Position numbers and translations under genes: made by a program. DNA of 64,000 nucleotides from an uncultured Alphaproteobacteria bacterium. GTDB taxonomy: Bacteria; Pseudomonadota; Alphaproteobacteria; Micropepsales; Micropepsaceae. The notes beneath the pieces are model-generated. The model saw nothing but the letters and a program-made list of their open reading frames with translations, did no database searches and was not told the DNA's origin. Each line of letters starts with the position of its first letter. The stretch's first letter is position 1. The stretch covers positions 1 to 64,000 of the forward strand of contig CADEFU010000012.1 of the NCBI GenBank assembly GCA_902826695.1, written 5' to 3'. Positions 33,575 to 42,951 of the stretch are shown here, one piece after another.

Positions 33575-34432
33575 ATGGTTCGATCGTTTGTATGGCTACT
33601 CGCGGTCGCGATCGGTCTGCTCGTGCCTGCCTCGGCGCGTGCTGACAGCCTGTTCGATCTTCTAAAGGCGTCAAACAAGGTGTTGGCTTGTAGCACGCAG
33701 GTGTTGAAGGACGATTCAGTTCTCACGATCGGGATGCCAAAGAAGCACGGTGACTTCTTGGTAGTGAACGGCCCGCTCGAGCACCAGGCGTTTCCCACTT
33801 TTGTGGTGTATCCAAACCCGCGCTGGCCGCTGAAACTGACTGCCGCGAAGTTTCGCAAGATGTCCTCGTTGACGATGAAGGTTCGTGATGTCACGGGGAT
33901 TTACCGGATTGTGGAACGAGCCTTTGTTCTAACGGGCGCGTACCAGATCGTCGTCGGTTCCGGGTTCGACACGCCCAATCCTGTCGTCGATGGCTGGTGT
34001 GAAGTCAACTACGAGCGCACCGAACCATTTCGTGACCGAGAGGGACCGGATCTCCAGCCGAACCAACAAGACTTGGCGTGGAACAAGATGAAGTGCAGCC
34101 CGTCGGTCTTGACCGAGAAGTCAGTGCTCAAGATCGAGCTGCCGTTTCCACACGGGGGATATCTGAGTGTGTTTTTCAGGGGCAGCTTTGAATATCTTGT
34201 TTACCCCCACGCGGCACCGGGGTGGGCGTTGTACGATTCCGGCGATTATGAGCGCATGCGCTCGATCTCGCTTCGTGTCGTCGACGTGAAGTTGCGGACT
34301 CAACAGGGGTTCAAGCGCATCTTTGTGAAGCCGGGCCAGTATCTAATTAGCGTCGGCGACACGTTCGAGAGCGACGGCCCCCTCTATCACGGTTGGTGCC
34401 GGGTGACATACCGGCCGCAGGGCCGGTCTTGA
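33575..34432 (+). CDS. Secreted protein with two tandem repeats
   Basis: 285 aa with a signal peptide (1-23). Two homologous units of about 110 residues: unit 1 runs from LACSTQVLKDDSVLTIGMP to VVDGWCEVNY, unit 2 from MKCSPSVLTEKSVLKIELP to LYHGWCRVTY. Each has two Cys in the same places and the shared GxY(Q/L)I and GF/TF ends. GGAGGGG precedes the ATG. Plus-strand insert in the virion block. Function unknown. Confidence 0.7.
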   Translation: MVRSFVWLLAVAIGLLVPASARADSLFDLLKASNKVLACSTQVLKDDSVLTIGMPKKHGDFLVVNGPLEHQAFPTFVVYPNPRWPLKLTAAKFRKMSSLTMKVRDVTGIYRIVERAFVLTGAYQIVVGSGFDTPNPVVDGWCEVNYERTEPFRDREGPDLQPNQQDLAWNKMKCSPSVLTEKSVLKIELPFPHGGYLSVFFRGSFEYLVYPHAAPGWALYDSGDYERMRSISLRVVDVKLRTQQGFKRIFVKPGQYLISVGDTFESDGPLYHGWCRVTYRPQGRS

Positions 34433-34457
34433 GACCCGCGCTTCTACGGTCGTCAAT

Positions 34458-35894
34458 CTAACGTTCCTCACGTTGGGGCTGTTTGCCTGTGTATCCATCG
34501 CGGTTGAGAACTCGAGGGCGCCGCCGATAGTCCAGTGCGTCAAATGGATCGCTCTGCGTTCGAGCAGTTGTTGTTGGACTGTGGGAAGCTGCGCCCTGCA
34601 GCGGCGTCTTCTTAGTGGGGTGAACCGGTGTCCCAGGCGGATAGTAAGAAATGTGAGTGTGCGGATCGTTTGGCGTTCCGTCGCCCTTCACGCCGGATCC
34701 GTCGGACCAGCCGATGAGTTGGCCCGCGTACACCTCGTCGCCGACCATTAGCTTTCTCCCCTGACCGTCGTCCAGGATGCCCGTATGTGCGTAACTTACG
34801 ATCGAACCGTCATCGAGAAGAATGAACACCTCGTTTCCACCTCTCGGGCTGTTCGATATCGCCAGGATAGTTCCGTTCTTCGGTGAGAACGCCGGACGGC
34901 CACGCCGGTTGCGAAAGTCCGTGCCCGGATGAAATTGGGTGTTGTTGAAGCGCTGACCCCACGGACTCACGACTACTACGTCGGTCGCGTTATTCTCCTG
35001 GAACTGCGGCTGAACGGGCCACGCGACACGGTCCTTGTACGGGTCGTCTTGATGCGCAGCCTTAGGACTGAAATGGAGAGGATCCTGGCCGGTCTGACTC
35101 TTGAAGTCAGCGGCAACTTTTCGTCTAAGCTCTTCGTCCGGCGAGATTTTCTTGCCGAACCGTGCCTGCTCGTCATCGAACTGCTGCTGGCGCTGCCGAT
35201 TGCGTGCACCGGCTGCAGCTCGTTCCTGGAGCTCTGCGGGCCACTCGTTGGGGCGCCTTGGGGTGACTTCGACTGGCAGCTTTGGCTCGGGACTCTCGAG
35301 CCATGACTGAAACCACTCCAACCACGTACGTTCTTCTTCTTCCGGAATCCACGTTGGCGCGTGCGGCTGCATTGCATCCTTCTCGTTGTAAGGAATGGGC
35401 CGCTGCGGCTTCTGCCGCGGCATCGGCGGTTGCGAAGCGGCTCTGGCGAGTGCAACGGCGCCGCTTTGGGATCGACCGAGCTGCCCCGCGAATTGCTGTG
35501 CGGCCAACGGCCTCGCGCTGTGGTCGAACTTGTCCAAGACCGCGTTCATAAACGTCTTTTGGTGGTCTCTCGGTAGACGCCAAGCGTCAGCCACCTCCGC
35601 CCTCACGAACTGCGGTGGCAGCACGGGATGCGCGAATGTCGGGACACCTTGGAGGCGGAAGGTAGCAGAGGTGGCGTCTACGAGCGCTTTCGCCGCCGTG
35701 CGCAGGCCTTCGTCGTCGCCTTGGTCTTTGGCGTCGTACCAAGCGGCGATGGCGGTGTCGATCGCGGGGGAGCGGACTTCTTGCTCATGGCGGCCGGCTA
35801 CATCATCTTCACCCGCGAAGATGTCTTCGGGGACAGCGAATTTTGGTTTGCGTAAGAGGTTTGCGTCGGGGAAGCGGTAGTTGGTGCGGATCAT
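34458..35894 (-). CDS. Virion-associated M23 (LytM-like) peptidase
   Basis: 478 aa. The first about 290 residues are helical, Gln/Pro-rich, virion-type sequence. The C-terminal M23 domain has HPGTD (His322, Asp326), His370 in YAHTG and HTH (412-414), the full zinc and catalytic set. It should cut peptide bridges of peptidoglycan during entry or exit. It lies between the gp14-like region and the tail tube gene, as expected for an ejected enzyme. Confidence 0.85.
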   Translation of the reverse strand: MIRTNYRFPDANLLRKPKFAVPEDIFAGEDDVAGRHEQEVRSPAIDTAIAAWYDAKDQGDDEGLRTAAKALVDATSATFRLQGVPTFAHPVLPPQFVRAEVADAWRLPRDHQKTFMNAVLDKFDHSARPLAAQQFAGQLGRSQSGAVALARAASQPPMPRQKPQRPIPYNEKDAMQPHAPTWIPEEEERTWLEWFQSWLESPEPKLPVEVTPRRPNEWPAELQERAAAGARNRQRQQQFDDEQARFGKKISPDEELRRKVAADFKSQTGQDPLHFSPKAAHQDDPYKDRVAWPVQPQFQENNATDVVVVSPWGQRFNNTQFHPGTDFRNRRGRPAFSPKNGTILAISNSPRGGNEVFILLDDGSIVSYAHTGILDDGQGRKLMVGDEVYAGQLIGWSDGSGVKGDGTPNDPHTHISYYPPGTPVHPTKKTPLQGAASHSPTTTARTQSDPFDALDYRRRPRVLNRDGYTGKQPQREER

Positions 35895-35915
35895 GGGCGG
35901 TGGTCCTTAGTTTGT

Positions 35916-38588
35916 TCACGCGTCCGCCATCGCCATGACTGGCATGATGGAGAGGATGTCGAGGGGCATTGGGTCGGCTTGGACGATGGCGAGGCGGCCG
36001 TCGAGGTCGAAGTCGCTGGCCAGGTAGACGTCGACGTCGCCGGAGCGCATCGGCGGCGACTTGTCGTTCGGGTCGTTCAGCTCGCGGCGGACGAGTTCTT
36101 CGAGAACCACTTCGTTGCCGGGACCGATGTGGCCGCCGATCGAGTTGTGGACGCGCACGGTCACGCGGGGGATGCGCTTCGTCTTGCCTTGTGCGGTGCC
36201 TATCGAGGGGACGTCGAGGCGGAGCGTGCGCAGGCGGCTTGCATAGCCGAGGCCCGCCCACACTGTCCCCGCCGGCTGGTCGAGCGTGATCTTTCCGGCG
36301 GTGACCGTGCGGTCGGCATGGTGAGCGCCGTCGGTCACCACTTTCACGGTCTGGCCTTCGAGGTGGTAGAGGCCCGAGACAGTGGTCACGGGTGTGCCCT
36401 CGTAACGGAGCGCGCTGTCGAGGAAGCCCATCGCACCCTTGTCCTCTGGGTGCGTGGGTTCGAACGGCGGGGCGAGGTATTCGACGTAGCGCCGCGTGAC
36501 ACCGTTGATCGTGCGGTTGACGATGATCCAGAGTTCATCGGTGCGCGTTTGGGTCGATGGGATGACGGCAATGCTTTCGACGACGCCGTTGACCCAATGT
36601 CTGGACCAGGCAAAGACCTGCTGTTCGCGCCGATAGGTAAGCGCGAGCAGCGTGCCGTCGGCGCGCAAGGCCCAGAGCAGCGAGGCGGGATTCTTGGCCC
36701 AAGCGACCTGGGTGATCGAGCCCGGAAGCGTGAGGTGCTCGGCCAGTTCGAGCATGTCGGTCGAGACGTAGCCGCCGACATCGGATTGGTTGAACAGCGT
36801 AAAGACTTTGCGCCCCGCCCTGTTCACGAACAGCGTTTCGATGCCGACCTTGGCGGGCGGTACGCCGTTCGAACCTTCGCCCGATTGCGGAACGATGCGC
36901 GTGTTTGCCGGCGAGATCGGGTCGCCCATGCCGCCACCGTAGACGGCGAACTCTTGGCTGAGCGTGCCGAGGATGAGGTCGGAGCCCGACGCGATCCAGC
37001 GGATCGGATCGGCCTGGTTGGCGGCGATGTTGTAGGCGATCGTCTCGTCGTCGCGGGTGCCGGGCAGGAAATTGGCGAAATCGCCCGAAGCCGACGCCCA
37101 GAAGCCGAACGGCTGCTGCTTCGTGTTCGCATAGACGATGCGTTGTTCGTGCAGCGCGACCGTCGCGGGATAGCCACGTTCGAGCGAGAAGGCGCTGTGA
37201 GCCCACAGCCAGGTCGATAAGCGCTTCGCCGTGCCGCCGTTGGTCGTGCCGGTGGCGATCGAGTTTTCGAGGTCGAACTGGGTCGGCGACACGTTCACGA
37301 TCTTCCAGTCGCCGGTGCCCTGCCCTGCGCCGCTGATCGAGACGTAATCGCCTTCGTTGTAACCGTGTCCGGTCAACGTCACGCGGCAAACGTTGCCGGT
37401 GCCGGGCGCGATCGACTGGATCGTCTTTGCGCTGGGCGCGAGGCCGTTGCAGAGATAAGTCACGATCGTGCCGGTCATATTGCGCGGATCGACGAACGTG
37501 TTCAGGCGTACCACCGCCCAGCGCGAATGCAGGTAACGCCACTTCTTGTAGTTCGTTGCGCTGCCGCCGGTGGGATTGTCCCAGGCGTCGCCTTCGGTGT
37601 GCGAGGGGATGACGCTGCCGGTCGAATTGCCGGCGCCGACATCGACGAGCGAATAGACGTTGCCGTTGCTCGACACTTGCGTGCCGATCGCTGGACTGAT
37701 TGCAAGCGTGGACGCCCAGGGGCTGACCGCCAGCTGGTCGAGATACATCTCGCGCATGTAGAGGAAGCTCGCCTCGTGATCCTTGGTGAAGATCGGGCCG
37801 CTGGCCTTGATCGAGACGCCGCCGCCGGGCTGGTACGAGGTGCCGGTGAGTGTGCACATGATGCGCAGCGTGTCGTCGCCGTTCAGATTGGCGAACGGCC
37901 CGCGCTCCAGATTGACGGGCGTGAGCGTCCAGGACGTGTGGCCCGAGCGCGTCAGCGTGCGCGGCGCGTGTTGCGGGTGGGCGATGTAGAGCGTGTCGGC
38001 GGACTGGCAGACGTAGAGGTCGGCGAGCTTCTCTTCCGAGTAGGGGGTCACGAGTTCGTAGATCTTCTCGGCCTTGCCGCCGAAGGTGTAGGCGTCGTAG
38101 CCGGTCGCATCGGCGCCGACGAGTTCGAACGTGTTCGCGGTCGTGCTGCCGACCGAGAATTCGCGGTTGTTGACTTGGCCCATGCCGGCGACCGTCGTGA
38201 TGACGACGCGGTCGCTCGTGCTGAAGCCGTGGCCGATCGCGGTGACGACGGCGGGGTTCGTCTGGCTGATCGCGGTGATGACCTTCGTCGAGGACGTGAT
38301 GGGTGCGTTGTCCTTCCAAAAGCGGACATAGGTGTCGCCGAACTCGAGCATGTAGGCCTGCACCGTCGAGTACACGAACGGGATCAGCCGGGACTTCTTG
38401 GTATGGTTCTTGGTTTCGCCCGCAAAGCGCGTGCCGTGGCGGCGCATGACGCCGCCTTCGGGACGGACGATGAAGTTCTCGATCAGCTCGGCGCCGGTCG
38501 CGTATTTCTGAAAGTCCGTGCGGCCGTAGAGGCGCGGACTGAGCTCGCCGGCTGCGAAGGACGGTTGCAACGTTTCGATGCGGGCCAT
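35916..38588 (-). CDS. Phage tail tubular protein B (T7 gp12-like)
   Basis: 890 aa, the expected size. Opening RIETLQPSFAAGELSPRLYG then RTDFQKYATGAELIENFIV, with RRHGTRF, is characteristic of the podoviral tail nozzle protein family. The rest is beta-rich. It forms the distal tail tube. GGGGAGA precedes the ATG. It is followed on the transcript by the M23 protein and preceded by tail tubular protein A three bases away. Confidence 0.9.
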   Translation of the reverse strand: MARIETLQPSFAAGELSPRLYGRTDFQKYATGAELIENFIVRPEGGVMRRHGTRFAGETKNHTKKSRLIPFVYSTVQAYMLEFGDTYVRFWKDNAPITSSTKVITAISQTNPAVVTAIGHGFSTSDRVVITTVAGMGQVNNREFSVGSTTANTFELVGADATGYDAYTFGGKAEKIYELVTPYSEEKLADLYVCQSADTLYIAHPQHAPRTLTRSGHTSWTLTPVNLERGPFANLNGDDTLRIMCTLTGTSYQPGGGVSIKASGPIFTKDHEASFLYMREMYLDQLAVSPWASTLAISPAIGTQVSSNGNVYSLVDVGAGNSTGSVIPSHTEGDAWDNPTGGSATNYKKWRYLHSRWAVVRLNTFVDPRNMTGTIVTYLCNGLAPSAKTIQSIAPGTGNVCRVTLTGHGYNEGDYVSISGAGQGTGDWKIVNVSPTQFDLENSIATGTTNGGTAKRLSTWLWAHSAFSLERGYPATVALHEQRIVYANTKQQPFGFWASASGDFANFLPGTRDDETIAYNIAANQADPIRWIASGSDLILGTLSQEFAVYGGGMGDPISPANTRIVPQSGEGSNGVPPAKVGIETLFVNRAGRKVFTLFNQSDVGGYVSTDMLELAEHLTLPGSITQVAWAKNPASLLWALRADGTLLALTYRREQQVFAWSRHWVNGVVESIAVIPSTQTRTDELWIIVNRTINGVTRRYVEYLAPPFEPTHPEDKGAMGFLDSALRYEGTPVTTVSGLYHLEGQTVKVVTDGAHHADRTVTAGKITLDQPAGTVWAGLGYASRLRTLRLDVPSIGTAQGKTKRIPRVTVRVHNSIGGHIGPGNEVVLEELVRRELNDPNDKSPPMRSGDVDVYLASDFDLDGRLAIVQADPMPLDILSIMPVMAMADA

Positions 38589-38591
38589 GAG

Positions 38592-39212
38592 CTAGTCTCC
38601 CCGCCAGTCGCGATAGGGGGCGAAGCCTGCGCCGGCGCGCGCGTCGAGCCAGTCGCCGTGCGGCAGGCGCTCGGGTTGGCCTTCTTGCGCGTCGCGGCGG
38701 CGCGCTTCGATCAGCTTGGCTTGATAGAGCTGCCACATACCTTGGGCGCGTGTCGTGCTCTCTGAGAGCTGGATTGCGATGTCGGAGGCGATGCGCGCGG
38801 CAAGCGCCTCGACGAACAGCGCATCGAAGCGCGCGGTCTCGCCGACGAGGCTTGTGTATTTGATGAAGAGCGGGTCGCCCATATCGGTCAGGATCTGGCG
38901 GCCTTCGACGACCCATCTTTCGCTCTCGCCGCCGAAGACGCTGCGTACCAGCAGACAGTCTGCGGGCAAGTCGAAGGCGTTCGCGTATTCGAAGGCGGGC
39001 GCGGCCGCGTTCTTGGGCAGCTCCGCACGCTTGGCGGCGAAGTTCCAGTCGTAGGCACGCAGCACGGCGTCGCGCGCGTAAGGGTAGCGCAGCTTGCAGG
39101 CGCGTGCGGCTTGGCTTGCTTCGTCGAGCGAGGTGATCTGGGCGCCGCGACCGATCGCGGCCAGCGCCATGTTGCAGATCGCGACCTCGGAGTATTCGCC
39201 GAGAGTAGGCAT
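38592..39212 (-). CDS. Phage tail tubular protein A (T7 gp11-like)
   Basis: 206 aa. VAICNMALAAIGRGAQITSL, ARACKLRYPYARDAVLRAYD and WNFAAKRAELP are the gp11 family hallmarks (adaptor between portal and nozzle). Size normal. Pairs with tail tubular protein B directly downstream. Confidence 0.9.
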   Translation of the reverse strand: MPTLGEYSEVAICNMALAAIGRGAQITSLDEASQAARACKLRYPYARDAVLRAYDWNFAAKRAELPKNAAAPAFEYANAFDLPADCLLVRSVFGGESERWVVEGRQILTDMGDPLFIKYTSLVGETARFDALFVEALAARIASDIAIQLSESTTRAQGMWQLYQAKLIEARRRDAQEGQPERLPHGDWLDARAGAGFAPYRDWRGD

Positions 39213-39341
39213 GGGATGTCGGCCCTTTCGTGGTGAGAGGGGTGGAAGATTGGAACGGAATGAGGCTGGCGGTGAGCGGCAACAGTCGCCCGCGACGGTG
39301 ACGCCCCGTTTGACTCTGCGTCTCAGCCGGAAGCGGCGCTG

Positions 39342-39896
39342 CTAGGGTTCACGCGGCCAGAGGCCAATGTCTTCGGCGCAGCCCAGGCCCATGACCTCTT
39401 CGTAACTCCGCTCCGTGCCGGTCTTCTGATCTTTCCAATTCAGGCTGGCGTAGCAGACGAGGCCGTATTTCGGGTCGTAGGTTGCTCTGTGTTGCGCGTG
39501 GTCTTGCGGAGCGCCATCCCTGATCGTGTCGATCACGGTGGCGTTTAGCTTGCGGCCGGCGAACGGCGTTACGCCAACATAACGAATGACAAAGCGAAAC
39601 TTACCGACGCGCCAGGTGGAGCCCACGGGCAGGTCGCGCTTCGGCGCGCTCAAGGCGAAGCCGATGTAGTCGCTGTATAGACAGTGGTACGGGCTGGAGG
39701 CGGGGCAGAACTTGATCGGCCACATGATGTGCATACTTCTCGCGCCCCACACTTTACCGGCGAGATCGAAGAATTCGCCCGTGTTCTCACCGTGAGCGAA
39801 CGGGTCGCGGTAGACGACGAGGCGGTTGTCCGGTGCGGCGTGCGCTGCCGCCGATGCCATCGAAAGAAGAAGGATCGAAAACAAGAGTCGCTGCAT
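39342..39896 (-). CDS. Secreted hypothetical protein in virion block
   Basis: 184 aa with a signal peptide (1-20, SAAAHAAP) and Cys-containing, beta-rich mature part (KFCPASSPYHCLYSDYIGFA). Same strand as the virion genes, between tail tube A and the metallopeptidase-motif protein. Not a recognised virion protein and probably cargo. Function unknown. Confidence 0.65.
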   Translation of the reverse strand: MQRLLFSILLLSMASAAAHAAPDNRLVVYRDPFAHGENTGEFFDLAGKVWGARSMHIMWPIKFCPASSPYHCLYSDYIGFALSAPKRDLPVGSTWRVGKFRFVIRYVGVTPFAGRKLNATVIDTIRDGAPQDHAQHRATYDPKYGLVCYASLNWKDQKTGTERSYEEVMGLGCAEDIGLWPREP

Positions 39897-39994
39897 GATG
39901 TCGTAGCCCCGGCCGAGAGCGAAAGCCCAATCCCTCTTCTACTGCATCCGAGGATCGGGGCGAGAATATGGCTGACCCGGCACAGGAGCGCTCG

Positions 39995-41290
39995 TCACAA
40001 AGGCCCGTCGTAGCCGGGCACCCTGAAAGTGTGAACAGGAACCCGCGGATTGGCCAAATGCTCCGCATAGTAAGGAGCGATGCGCTCGATCGGCGGGGGC
40101 GGGACGGGCAACAGGCCGGCCTCTACGAGGAAATCGTACACCATCTTGTCGTGGCGGACTTCAACGCTCCATTGGGCCGAGCCGATCGTCGGTGCGCCCC
40201 TCTGCCATCTACGCCCCTGTCTCTCGTAGGCCTCGCGCATCGCGTCTTGATTGGACGCCGTCGCGTGAAAGACCTCGTGCACGATCATGAAGTTCACGTA
40301 GTTGGGGTCGGGCGGCATGACGCGGCGAGGATCATTGGGATCGAGTCTCGCACCAACTTGGTTTAGATCGACGCTGAACACGCCGTCCGCATAGTCGGCG
40401 GCAGCACCGGTGCGGACGCGGGTCGGCTGCAGCGAGAACTTCGAAATCAACCTCCACGCCGCTCGTTGTTCCGGCGTGCCGTGTTTTTGGATCGCGGCCC
40501 CAACGGGAGCGAGGCTTTGTTGAAGCGCGGCGGCGTTCGCCCGTTGAATCGGCGTCCAATGACGCTCGCCGGGCTTAGCGACCACCGCTCCCGCTATCGC
40601 GCCATCCGGGGTTACGTGGGCAACGGGTTGAAGCGGTTGGTCTGCGCTCGGGTCGTGATCCTGCGTATCGCTCTCTAGCGCGACTGCGCCGTGGTTGAAG
40701 CTACCGGCGACAGGCGCCCAGCCGATACCGGCATCTGCGTCTTCATCCTGCACCGTCGCCGCGTTCGCGGCGCCGCTGCCTAGCGCGATGCCGGCCGTGA
40801 CTGCCGGTTCAGTGGGCGCAGACCTCGGCGCCAAAACTTCGGTCGCCGAGCGCGTCATGCGGTCGGGGTTCCCTTCGCGCTTAGCTTCGTCCCAGCGGGC
40901 GCGGGCTTCGGCGACCTTGGTTGAGGTCCTTGGAGGCGTGTGCGTTTGTTCGTGCTCGCCGTGCCTTGGCGGGACGTAGTTGGCAAACGGCAGTTCCTTG
41001 CGGATGAACTTTCCGTCCTTGAAGTCCCAGCTCTTGCGCAACGCGTGGCCGGCCATCGCGAGCGCGAAGGTCATATCGGGGATCTGCGTGAAATAGTTGC
41101 GGGCGTGGCGGTAGGTTTCGTCGAACAGCGCTTTCGGCGCCAGCACACCCTTGGATTTCACGTCTTTCGGCGGCGGCGTTTCGGTGACCGGCGGCGACGG
41201 CGGTTCGGCGCGCGCGGGAAGCTCGGGCGCGAGCGGCATTGCGGGCTTCGCGAGCGGGCCGGGCGGCAGGCGTTGGTTTGATTGGATCAC
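39995..41290 (-). CDS. Virion-region protein with HExxH zinc-peptidase motif
   Basis: 431 aa from a GTG at 41290. Pro-rich N-terminus, helical middle (KALFDETYRHARNYFTQIPD), and HEVFH at about 338-342 in NFMIVHEVFHATASNQ, a zinc-peptidase signature with flanking hydrophobics. No signal peptide, so it is likely packaged in or attached to the virion. Substrate unknown. A TTG at 41317 is the alternative start. Confidence 0.65.
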   Translation of the reverse strand: MIQSNQRLPPGPLAKPAMPLAPELPARAEPPSPPVTETPPPKDVKSKGVLAPKALFDETYRHARNYFTQIPDMTFALAMAGHALRKSWDFKDGKFIRKELPFANYVPPRHGEHEQTHTPPRTSTKVAEARARWDEAKREGNPDRMTRSATEVLAPRSAPTEPAVTAGIALGSGAANAATVQDEDADAGIGWAPVAGSFNHGAVALESDTQDHDPSADQPLQPVAHVTPDGAIAGAVVAKPGERHWTPIQRANAAALQQSLAPVGAAIQKHGTPEQRAAWRLISKFSLQPTRVRTGAAADYADGVFSVDLNQVGARLDPNDPRRVMPPDPNYVNFMIVHEVFHATASNQDAMREAYERQGRRWQRGAPTIGSAQWSVEVRHDKMVYDFLVEAGLLPVPPPPIERIAPYYAEHLANPRVPVHTFRVPGYDGPL

Positions 41291-41375
41291 GGGGCTTCGC
41301 CTTCGAAGGGGAAACAAAAGAATGGACGGGGCAGCGGTGAGCCGCCCCGTCCCTGGCCGTCGAGGTTCGCGCGGC

Positions 41376-41813
41376 TCAAGTCTGCGCGAAGTAGAGATCC
41401 ACGATCAGCGTACCGGAGGCGGGGAACGCCGCGGTGCCGATCGTGATGAACACTTTCTCATCCGTCGTCAGCTTGGCTGGGACAGAAGACGAGATCATGT
41501 TCGCGGCGACGCCGAACGGTGTGGGCGTATCAACCGCCGTGAACGCCGCCGCCGCGCGGTACTTGCCCGTCGCGCCGGCGATGCCGAGCGCCACGGTCGA
41601 TGTCCCGAGCGAGACCGTCGAGGTGAGGTACCCGCGAAGGAACGTTTCGCCCTTCGACGGGAAGCCCACGACGATCGTGTCGCCGGCCGGTTGGGATGCG
41701 AGTTGGATAACCTCGCGGTAGACGCGCACGTTGCCGCCCTGGAGCGAGCCGTCGAGCTGGCCCGGCGGGGTTTGGTTGCGCGCCGCGGTGACGAGGCCGA
41801 ATGTTTCTGCCAT
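41376..41813 (-). CDS. Phage head-associated protein (decoration-like)
   Basis: 145 aa, Thr/Ala/Gly-rich and beta-like, located immediately downstream of the capsid gene (12-bp gap) with an excellent AAGGAG site. The start AETFGLVTAARNQTPPGQLD and position fit a capsid decoration or minor head protein. Confidence 0.7.
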   Translation of the reverse strand: MAETFGLVTAARNQTPPGQLDGSLQGGNVRVYREVIQLASQPAGDTIVVGFPSKGETFLRGYLTSTVSLGTSTVALGIAGATGKYRAAAAFTAVDTPTPFGVAANMISSSVPAKLTTDEKVFITIGTAAFPASGTLIVDLYFAQT

Positions 41814-41825
41814 TGGTTTTTCTCC

Positions 41826-42707
41826 TTACTCTTGGCACGCGACTTCGACGACGCCGACTTCCTGCATGCGGGTTGCCCCGACGGACATGCTGTAGAAGAC
41901 TTGCGTCGCGTAGTTCTTGTCGGCGCGTTCGGAGATGCGGGCTTGCGGCTGTGCGCCGATGCCGAGCACCACTTGATCGCGCTGCCAGGCCACACAGGCC
42001 CGGTCGCTCGCGGTGATGATCGGCAGCAGTTTCGAGCCGTCGATCCGAAGTCCGTCGACGCGGATGAAGTTGAAGCCCAAGAACGTCTCGAGCTCGCCCT
42101 GCACCAGCGCCTTCACGCTGTTGTAGTCGGATGAGGTCACGGTCGTGTTGTTGAGCAGATCTTCGAGCTGCTCGGCCGTCACCGCGATGTAGCGGCCCTC
42201 GTTGTCGATGTCGGCCGCGTCCATCAACTTTTTCGTCGAGACGAGTTTGGCGAGCGTCAAGCCGGTGCCGCCGGCCGCGACCTTTTGGCCTGCGGGCAGC
42301 ACGACTTGCGTGGAGCCGGTTTCGCCGGTGAAGGCGGTGCCGCGGATCGCATCGACGATCACTTCGTCCATCGCGCGGCCCATGGCGTTGGCCGCCGCTT
42401 TCGAGTAGGTCGACGTCGGGTCGATCAGAAGACGCACTTTGTCTTCCTGGTCGATCATGTCGGCCCAGTCGAAGTCTTCGAGCGAACAACGCCTGCGCTG
42501 ATGGGGCGTGTCCATGCGCGGCGTGTCCGAGTGGCGCGAGGTGCGCCGTCGCGCGGCCGTTGCGCCGATTTGATCGAAGAAGGCTTGTTTGCCGGTCACG
42601 TTTTCGACGCGCACGGCGTCGCGCAGCTTGGAACCTTTCTGCTGCGCGAGCATCATCACATTCGCCGCGTATTGCTGGACGAATGCGGTCGTTACTTGAG
42701 TGGACAT
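41826..42707 (-). CDS. Phage major capsid protein
   Basis: 293 aa. HSDTPRMDTPHQRRRCSLED, then DWADMIDQEDKVRLLIDPTS and AAANAMGRAMDEVIVDAIRG, are diagnostic for the Phage_capsid_2 family used by many podoviruses (HK97 fold). GGAGAG lies upstream. In the minus-strand order the scaffold-like gene comes before it and the decoration-like gene after it. Confidence 0.92.
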   Translation of the reverse strand: MSTQVTTAFVQQYAANVMMLAQQKGSKLRDAVRVENVTGKQAFFDQIGATAARRRTSRHSDTPRMDTPHQRRRCSLEDFDWADMIDQEDKVRLLIDPTSTYSKAAANAMGRAMDEVIVDAIRGTAFTGETGSTQVVLPAGQKVAAGGTGLTLAKLVSTKKLMDAADIDNEGRYIAVTAEQLEDLLNNTTVTSSDYNSVKALVQGELETFLGFNFIRVDGLRIDGSKLLPIITASDRACVAWQRDQVVLGIGAQPQARISERADKNYATQVFYSMSVGATRMQEVGVVEVACQE

Positions 42708-42892
42708 GAGTGTCACTCTCCGCTTGTTGGTTTTCAGACAAGTCGGAGCGGGTGCCGTTCGCAAAGGAACGGCCGCATCCTCGGGCGACTGTCGCGCGCC
42801 CTGGTTATCGGCTTGGCTTACAGGCTTGCAGCGGGGCGCGGGCGCTTGGCCCGCGCGTGTCCGCGGAAGATGGCGCGGCGATGCCAGTCGGG

Positions 42893-42901
42893 CCGCCACA
42901 A
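42893..42901 (+). promoter_or_regulatory. Shared upstream box, copy C
   Basis: CCGCCACAA followed by ATTTGT, 50 bp before the start at 42952. It shares the GCCACAA core and spacing with the boxes at 31239 and 33517. The A-rich flank is on the other side, so the match is weaker. Confidence 0.3.
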
Positions 42902-42951
42902 ATTTGTCTTACTGCCTACGTAGCGTTGCGCCCTGCACTGGAGGGGCAATC

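Noticed and set aside
36535..39282. 915-aa reading frame on the minus strand
   Set aside because: Shifted frame of the tail tubular protein A and B genes, extreme Arg content, no start signal. A shadow despite its length.
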